Shown here: positions 31,381 through 35,799 of the stretch, piece by piece
How the letters are laid out: each line of letters opens with the position of its first letter
How positions within the stretch are numbered: the first letter of the stretch is position 1
NCBI GenBank assembly: GCA_934454035.1
Contig: CAKSFY010000010.1
Span: 1-35,799, forward strand
DNA from: an uncultured Clostridia bacterium
GTDB taxonomy: Bacteria > Bacillota > Clostridia > UBA1381
Reading direction: 5' to 3'
DNA: 35,799 nucleotides
Program-made: the position numbers and the translations under genes
The notes under the pieces: model-generated
The model's database searches: none
What the model was told of the DNA's origin: nothing
Seen by the model: the letters and a program-made list of their open reading frames with translations, nothing else

Positions 31381-32484
31381 TTAAATGTTTTTCAATTTTC
31401 TAAGTGTTTCCACCTGAGCTTTGTCGAAACTGCCGTCACGGTATATAATAATTTCTATTGAAACAACACCGCCTTTTTCGCTGACCTTTTCAACATATTC
31501 TTTTATTTCGTCCGAGGTATACGCACTGCCTGCTCCGTACCAGCCTGCTCCACCGCCCCAGAGTCCTTCTTTACCCGGAGCGCCCGAACGGTTTGCGAGG
31601 AAAGATAAAACATGCCATTGGCAATCTTCAGGTATACTTTCATCGGGATAACACCAAAATTCATTTTGCTCGCCTGCTGTATAGTCGTCATATATACTGC
31701 GCTTAAAGGGGGCGCGGTTTTTAAATGCTTCAAGAGCAATTTTGTCTCCGCTTTCCGCAGCCTTTGTGACAAGGTCAATTTTTTTGAACGGATTATCAAA
31801 TTTTTCGGTCAGATAGCTGTATTTCGGATTCATATAATCAATATTGACAACACCGCCGTTAAATGCTAAGATTGCGTCGGGATTTCCGGCATGAGCCGCA
31901 TCGCTGAAATATTTTATCAGCTCATCATTATATCCGACCCATTCGTAGAATCCGTCAAACCACCAGCCCTTTACTTTGCTTCCGTAACGCAGAGAATATT
32001 CTCTCAAAACAGACGACCATTTTTTTGCAAACTCCAAAGTAACGGGTTCGATGTATCCGCCGGGAATATCATCCTTTGAACGGTCCCAGCCGAATTTTTT
32101 CATTGCGTCAAAATCCTTAAACGGTCCGTCTGACGGGAAGTATAACATCAGCGGAATATCATATTTTGCAAGTTCATCGGCAAGCTCCATCGGTAAATCC
32201 CGTTCAGAGCAGCATTCGCCCGGAGCTTTTTCGGCAATTGTGTCGAAGGTGCTGTTCGGAGCACACAGGTACGGCTCGCCCTGGAGAATTGTAAAAATTA
32301 CATACCCTGCGCCCATCTCATGCACTTTTTTTGCATATGCAGCAACATCAAACTGTCTGACGCACTCTTCCCACGAAACTTCTGCTTCGCCCTTGCTGCC
32401 GATTCCGCAGCCTCTTACTGTTTGTGCAAGATAGTGATTAAAAATTCCCCATTTTCTTTCTTTGAACCAATCTGTTTTTTTCAT
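31381..32484 (-). CDS. Divergent GH29-like (alpha-L-fucosidase-like) protein
   Basis: The protein (367 residues) has no signal peptide, so it is probably cytoplasmic. The start resembles GH29: WFKERKWGIFNHYLAQ corresponds to the WF...GIFIHW substrate-binding strand, with His17 kept. GWWFDGFYEW places Asp177 where the GH29 nucleophile lies. DIPLMLYFPSDGP and the final GGVVSIEI fit barrel strands. The canonical C-terminal beta domain of full fucosidases is absent and the protein is shorter than usual, so the activity may differ from fucosidase. The ATG follows AAAGGAG by 7 nt. It lies 18 nt downstream of the GH63-like gene in one operon and is bounded by a terminator. Superfamily fairly sure, substrate unknown. 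Confidence 0.75.
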   Translation of the reverse strand: MKKTDWFKERKWGIFNHYLAQTVRGCGIGSKGEAEVSWEECVRQFDVAAYAKKVHEMGAGYVIFTILQGEPYLCAPNSTFDTIAEKAPGECCSERDLPMELADELAKYDIPLMLYFPSDGPFKDFDAMKKFGWDRSKDDIPGGYIEPVTLEFAKKWSSVLREYSLRYGSKVKGWWFDGFYEWVGYNDELIKYFSDAAHAGNPDAILAFNGGVVNIDYMNPKYSYLTEKFDNPFKKIDLVTKAAESGDKIALEAFKNRAPFKRSIYDDYTAGEQNEFWCYPDESIPEDCQWHVLSFLANRSGAPGKEGLWGGGAGWYGAGSAYTSDEIKEYVEKVSEKGGVVSIEIIIYRDGSFDKAQVETLRKLKNI

Positions 32485-32502
32485 ATTTTTTCTCCTTTCG
32501 GG

Positions 32503-33651
32503 TTAAAAATTTAAAATAAATTCCACAATAAATACGCTGCTCCAGCTGAAGTGATCGCAATATAAGCCTTTGCCCGATATTGAATCATAGTTTTCATAAA
32601 TATGCCCCGGGTTTTGGGCACACGTTTTTAATATTGATGATTTTATTTTGTCCGCTACGTCAAAACCGTAATTTTTGAGTCCCTTTGCGGCAAAGTATGC
32701 AACATTCAGCCATGTCGGACCGCGCCAGTAAATATTTGAATATTCCGGGTTGTCAAACGAAACGGTAGGCATTTTCGATTTAAAATTTACTTTTGCGATT
32801 TTTTCCATACACAAAGCTTGCTCTGTATCGGCAATGCCTATATAAAGCGGCATAAATATTGCCGGTGACAGCACGTCCGATGCTTCTTTTGTTATTTTGT
32901 TGGTATCGGCATATGTTTTTCTTTTTTCGTCCCATAAATATTGATTGATGAGCGCGCTCAGGGTTTCTGCTTTTTTAAGCCACTTTGCCGCGTCATCCTT
33001 AAGGGACAGCTCATTTGCGATAAAATTTAACGAGCGATATGTCATAACCATAAAGGAATTAAGATCAACAGGCCACAAATCGGTGATAGTTTTGTCCCAT
33101 CTGACGGCATTGTCCCAGCCGGATTCAAATTTTACAAGAAGCTCATAGTTTTCATCATTTTCAGAATCTTCGCAACCGTAAAAAAACAAGCCGTCAAAGC
33201 AACGCTGCTTTTCCAGGTAGTCTGCGTTTTTTGCAAGCATTGGGTAAACCTTTTTTAAAAAATCCAAATCCTTTTCCTTTTTATATACAGTCTCGCATGC
33301 CCGGGCAAAGACCGGCGGTTTTGAGAATGTGTCTGCCATTTCACCTGTTTCATAAATTACATCGGGAAAAAGTCCGCTCTTTTTCTGAAACTGCATAAAA
33401 CCCAGCAACCCCTCACGGGCGAGCTCGGTGTCCCATTCGGAAACTCCGACCGAATGGAATGCACTGTCCCAATTCCAAATTCCGGGGAATACAACTTTTA
33501 CCGGACTTATGCAGCGGTACGGACTCCACGGATAGCTGCCGTCGCTGTATAAATTACCCATAAGTGTTGTATAAGCAAGCTCAAGCAATTGATTCTCCGA
33601 TTCGTTTTCGCGTTTGTTAAGTTTAAGCCATTCTTCCTTCGACAATTTCAT
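32503..33651 (-). CDS. GH63/MGH1-like (alpha/alpha)6-barrel glycoside hydrolase
   Basis: This 382-residue protein without signal peptide shows the marks of the GH63/GH37 trehalase-like barrel: GIWNWDSAFHSVG (57-69), ESGWDNAVRWDK (176-187) with Asp180 as candidate acid, YWRGPTWLNVAYFAAKGL (308-325), and HIYENYDSISGKG (350-362) with Glu353 as candidate base. The spacing and motifs fit the mannosylglycerate-hydrolase-like group, which acts on short alpha-linked oligosaccharides or glycosides in the cytoplasm. The start follows GGAGG by about 7 nt. It is first in a two-gene operon with the GH29-like gene, divergent from an AraC regulator. The pair probably trims small sugars after import. Substrate unknown. 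Confidence 0.85.
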   Translation of the reverse strand: MKLSKEEWLKLNKRENESENQLLELAYTTLMGNLYSDGSYPWSPYRCISPVKVVFPGIWNWDSAFHSVGVSEWDTELAREGLLGFMQFQKKSGLFPDVIYETGEMADTFSKPPVFARACETVYKKEKDLDFLKKVYPMLAKNADYLEKQRCFDGLFFYGCEDSENDENYELLVKFESGWDNAVRWDKTITDLWPVDLNSFMVMTYRSLNFIANELSLKDDAAKWLKKAETLSALINQYLWDEKRKTYADTNKITKEASDVLSPAIFMPLYIGIADTEQALCMEKIAKVNFKSKMPTVSFDNPEYSNIYWRGPTWLNVAYFAAKGLKNYGFDVADKIKSSILKTCAQNPGHIYENYDSISGKGLYCDHFSWSSVFIVEFILNF

Positions 33652-33759
33652 AGTATACCTCCGGTAAATTAATCTATCAGTTTTATTACAACTCCCGGCT
33701 CAGATGTGTCTCCGGACGGATTGCAGCTTGTGCCGATTTTTTTAATCAGCTCACTCGGG

Positions 33760-33788
33760 ATTATAATTCTGCTGTTTAGGCTTTTGAA
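33760..33788 (-). promoter_or_regulatory. Candidate promoter of the GH63/GH29 operon
   Basis: On the minus strand, TTCAAA (33788-33783) and a perfect TATAAT (33765-33760) are 17 bp apart, leaving a leader of about 100 nt. Another TATAAT on the same strand (33808-33803) has a poorer -35, so a second upstream start is possible. Confidence 0.5.
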
Positions 33789-33822
33789 CAGATTATGTGT
33801 TTATTATATCATAAACCTTTGA

Positions 33823-33851
33823 TTGACAACATACACAAATTATGTTATTAT
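33823..33851 (+). promoter_or_regulatory. Promoter of the AraC regulator gene
   Basis: TTGACA (33823-33828) and TATTAT (33846-33851) are separated by 17 bp, about 40 bp before the chosen start codon. The TTG of this -35 opens an in-frame extension that should not be taken as the protein start. Confidence 0.75.
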
Positions 33852-33862
33852 ATACACAAATT
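33831..33862 (+). promoter_or_regulatory. Direct-repeat operator, probable AraC-family site
   Basis: ATACACAAATT occurs perfectly twice, at 33831-33841 and 33852-33862, with starts 21 bp apart, two helical turns. One copy fills the promoter spacer and the other starts at the -10 and runs past it. This arrangement fits an AraC-type protein binding direct half-sites and repressing its own gene. Confidence 0.6.
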
Positions 33863-33891
33863 CATTATTTATTTTAAGGGAGTATTTTGCT

Positions 33892-34704
33892 ATGCTGTAT
33901 CATGAGGATTTTTCCCCCGAAAGTCCAAAGTGCTATAAAATGTGTATGCCGTGGCCGGATGGCAGGATAACTGTGGCGGAAACAGGGTATAACCGCGTTC
34001 CGCCGGGACTTAAGCAAATTATGAAAAGAGATTTATATATTATACACTATGTCGTTGCCGGAAAAGGCAGGTATATGAACAAATTCTTTTCTGCAGGCGA
34101 TTGCTATATGGTTGTTCCGAATGAAAGGGAGGAAATAGTGGCTGACAAAAATGATCCTTATGAGTGTTATTGGATAATGTTCCGCGGTACGGGAGCGGTT
34201 TCGGTTTTGAAAAACTGCGGACTGCCGGTTCATAATGATGTTTTTAAATTTAAGCATACAAAAGAATGCGCAGAGCTGATAAGGCGCAATTTTGAGGATA
34301 AATCATTGAATCCGCTGGCTGAAACCGCGAAAATGTTTTCCGTTTTGTATGAAATTCTGGCAATGCATTTGGAAGCGTCAGGAGGTAATATATCCAAATC
34401 GGATATAACCGAAAACATAGCAAAATTTATAGAGGATAACTATCAGCATTCAATTAAAATAAAAGACCTTGCGGAAAAGTTCTGCATTTCGCAAAGTCAT
34501 TTGGAATTATTATTTAAAAAAAAGTACGGAATTCCGCCGCAGGAATATTTGATTTCCGTCAGAATAGAAAGAGCAAAGGAGATTTTAAAAAAGCACGAAA
34601 CATCTGTTAAGGAAACGGCATTTTCGGCAGGCTTTGACAATCCGCTTTATTTTTCCCGTCTTTTTAAGAAAAAGACGGGAATTGCGCCGAGTTTATTTGA
34701 ATAA
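33892..34704 (+). CDS. AraC-family transcriptional regulator (cupin-type sensor)
   Basis: The protein (270 residues) has an N-terminal sugar-sensing beta-barrel region (about 25-110), with YIIHYVVAGKGRYMNKFFSA and GDCYMVVPNE typical of the AraC cupin. A C-terminal AraC domain (about 174-270) follows, with IKIKDLAEKFCISQSHLELL and SAGFDNPLYFSRLFKKKTG. The start is ATG 33892, with AAGGGAG 9 nt upstream; an upstream TTG frame is the promoter. It is divergent from the GH63/GH29 operon and is its likely regulator, responding to a sugar. It converges on murG with only 7 bp between the stops and no visible terminator. Confidence 0.92.
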   Translation: MLYHEDFSPESPKCYKMCMPWPDGRITVAETGYNRVPPGLKQIMKRDLYIIHYVVAGKGRYMNKFFSAGDCYMVVPNEREEIVADKNDPYECYWIMFRGTGAVSVLKNCGLPVHNDVFKFKHTKECAELIRRNFEDKSLNPLAETAKMFSVLYEILAMHLEASGGNISKSDITENIAKFIEDNYQHSIKIKDLAEKFCISQSHLELLFKKKYGIPPQEYLISVRIERAKEILKKHETSVKETAFSAGFDNPLYFSRLFKKKTGIAPSLFE

Positions 34705-34711
34705 GTGCGGT

Positions 34712-35799
34712 TTACATTTCCTTATTTGTCATCTTAAGTATAAGATTATATATTTTGCCGGTTGCGTCCTTTATGCCCATTTTGCGGACATTTCGTCCCA
34801 TGACAAGGCGTTCCTCGGGACTTTCGATAAGCTCTTCGATTTTATTATATAAAAGCTCACTCGAAAGCTCGTTTTCACATATCACAACGCAAGCATTGTT
34901 TTTTTCTATTTCGCGGGCATTCTGTTCCTGGTGGTTTCTGACAACATTCGGCGACGGAATCAATATTGACGGTTTGCCCAAAACTGCGATTTCGCTGACG
35001 GTGATTGCACCGGAACGCGAGACAACAACATCTGCCTGTGCCATAACCTCCGCCATATTGTCTATGTACGGGACGACTTTTATATCCTCGGAGTTTATTT
35101 CGCCGAGTGCATTTTTCACCTTTTCGTAATTTCGCTCCCCTGTGCCGAACAACAGGCGGAACTTCTTTGTTTTGACCGCTTTTTTTACAACGTCAATCAT
35201 TGTCGTGTTAATTTTTTCTGCGCCAAGGCTTCCGCCGAACACAAGCACAAGCGGTTTTTTACCCGATTCGGCAAGCGGTTTTTCCGCGGCTTTTGCAATT
35301 TCAACGCGTACCGGGTTGCCTGTGACAACGCATTTTTTCTTATCCGACATATAGTTGATGGTTTCCTCAAAGCTGACGGCAACGTAATTTACATACTTTT
35401 CCGCTCCCTTGACGGTAAGCCCGGGATATACATTCTGTTCGTGGATAAGAGAAGGTATGCCGAGCTTGTGCGCCGCAAGTGCGACCGGACCGCTGACATA
35501 TCCGCCGGTGCAAACAACAGCGTCGGGTTTAAATTCTTTCAGTATTTTAATACATTTTCTGTCCGATTTAATTAGTTTTATAATTGTCGATACGTTTCGC
35601 CAAAGTCTTTTTCTGTCAAAACCCTGCACGTCTATGTATTCTATGCTGTATCCGGCTTTCGGGACAAGCTTTGTTTCCAGTCCGCGTTTTGTGCCGATAA
35701 AAAGCGCTTCGGCATTTTTATCCTGTGTTTTTACATAATCGGCAACCGATAAGGCAGGATTTATGTGACCGCCCGTGCCGCCGCCGGCATATACTATTC
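34712..35799 (-). CDS. murG: UDP-N-acetylglucosamine:lipid I N-acetylglucosaminyltransferase (partial, N-terminus off the right edge)
   Basis: About 362 residues are visible. MurG adds GlcNAc to lipid I to form lipid II on the inner face of the membrane, the last cytoplasmic step of peptidoglycan precursor synthesis. The diphosphate-binding loop GGGTGGHINPAL appears at the extreme right edge, then VVCTGGYVSGPVALAA, LIHEQNVYPG, VFGGSLGAEKIN, VVSRSGAITVSEIAVLGKP (UDP-GlcNAc pocket) and NHQEQNA. Only a few residues at the N-terminus should be missing. The frame is open without break to the edge. Upstream genes are outside the window; in many Firmicutes murG sits in the division and cell wall cluster. 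Confidence 0.95.
   Translation of the reverse strand, partial: IVYAGGGTGGHINPALSVADYVKTQDKNAEALFIGTKRGLETKLVPKAGYSIEYIDVQGFDRKRLWRNVSTIIKLIKSDRKCIKILKEFKPDAVVCTGGYVSGPVALAAHKLGIPSLIHEQNVYPGLTVKGAEKYVNYVAVSFEETINYMSDKKKCVVTGNPVRVEIAKAAEKPLAESGKKPLVLVFGGSLGAEKINTTMIDVVKKAVKTKKFRLLFGTGERNYEKVKNALGEINSEDIKVVPYIDNMAEVMAQADVVVSRSGAITVSEIAVLGKPSILIPSPNVVRNHQEQNAREIEKNNACVVICENELSSELLYNKIEELIESPEERLVMGRNVRKMGIKDATGKIYNLILKMTNKEM

Noticed and set aside
33823..33891. N-terminal extension of the AraC regulator from a TTG codon
   Set aside because: This TTG is the -35 hexamer of the gene's own promoter and the extension covers the direct-repeat operator; the ATG at 33892 has a good ribosome binding site.

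Overview
The window looks like a low-to-mid GC Gram-positive anaerobe of the class Clostridia that lives on plant or host glycans. Evidence: sigma-A promoters with 17-18 bp spacers, AGGAGG-type ribosome binding sites, S-layer homology (SLH) domains, a YesN-type membrane AraC regulator, a BlaI/M56 pair and murG. Giant SLH-linked glycan proteins of this kind are known from fibre-degrading gut Clostridia such as Monoglobus-like lineages; that placement is a guess. No tRNA, rRNA, CRISPR array, transposase or phage gene was seen.

1-2.7 kb: an apparent stress/NAD module. A divergent HxlR-type regulator with an N-terminal cysteine faces a two-gene operon (zinc-macrodomain protein, then class M sirtuin). 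An NmrA-like NAD(P)-binding protein gene, cut by the window edge, follows. Two nearly identical 33-bp dyads (489-521 and 2251-2283) overlap, in the same geometry, the -35 elements of both leftward promoters. This suggests one small regulon joining protein ADP-ribosylation, its reversal and a dinucleotide-binding enzyme.

2.8-28 kb: a glycan surface locus. A membrane AraC sensor-regulator is transcribed leftwards. Divergently, a rightward run of eight genes encodes a solute-binding protein; three secreted proteins with seven copies of an Ig-like plus DUF6273/C-type-lectin-like module, the third also carrying a clan GH-A glycosidase; a second glycosidase with CBM9 and three SLH domains; two further SLH proteins; and a second, lipoprotein-type solute-binding protein. 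A long perfect hairpin with a T tract closes the run. No ABC permease is present. The simplest reading is cell-wall-associated machinery that binds and cuts a polysaccharide and hands pieces to binding proteins.

28.1-31.4 kb: a gene-poor kilobase with hairpins and an inverted-repeat element, then a BlaI-type repressor and an M56 (BlaR1-like) membrane protease with an unrecognised C-terminal sensor domain. Their promoter carries two BlaI-like dyads. A roughly 290-bp array of degenerate 12-bp units lies between promoter and repressor.

31.4-34.7 kb: a leftward pair of intracellular glycosidases (divergent GH29-like and GH63/MGH1-like) with a divergent AraC regulator whose promoter contains a 21-bp-spaced direct repeat. 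34.7 kb to the end: murG, running off the right edge.
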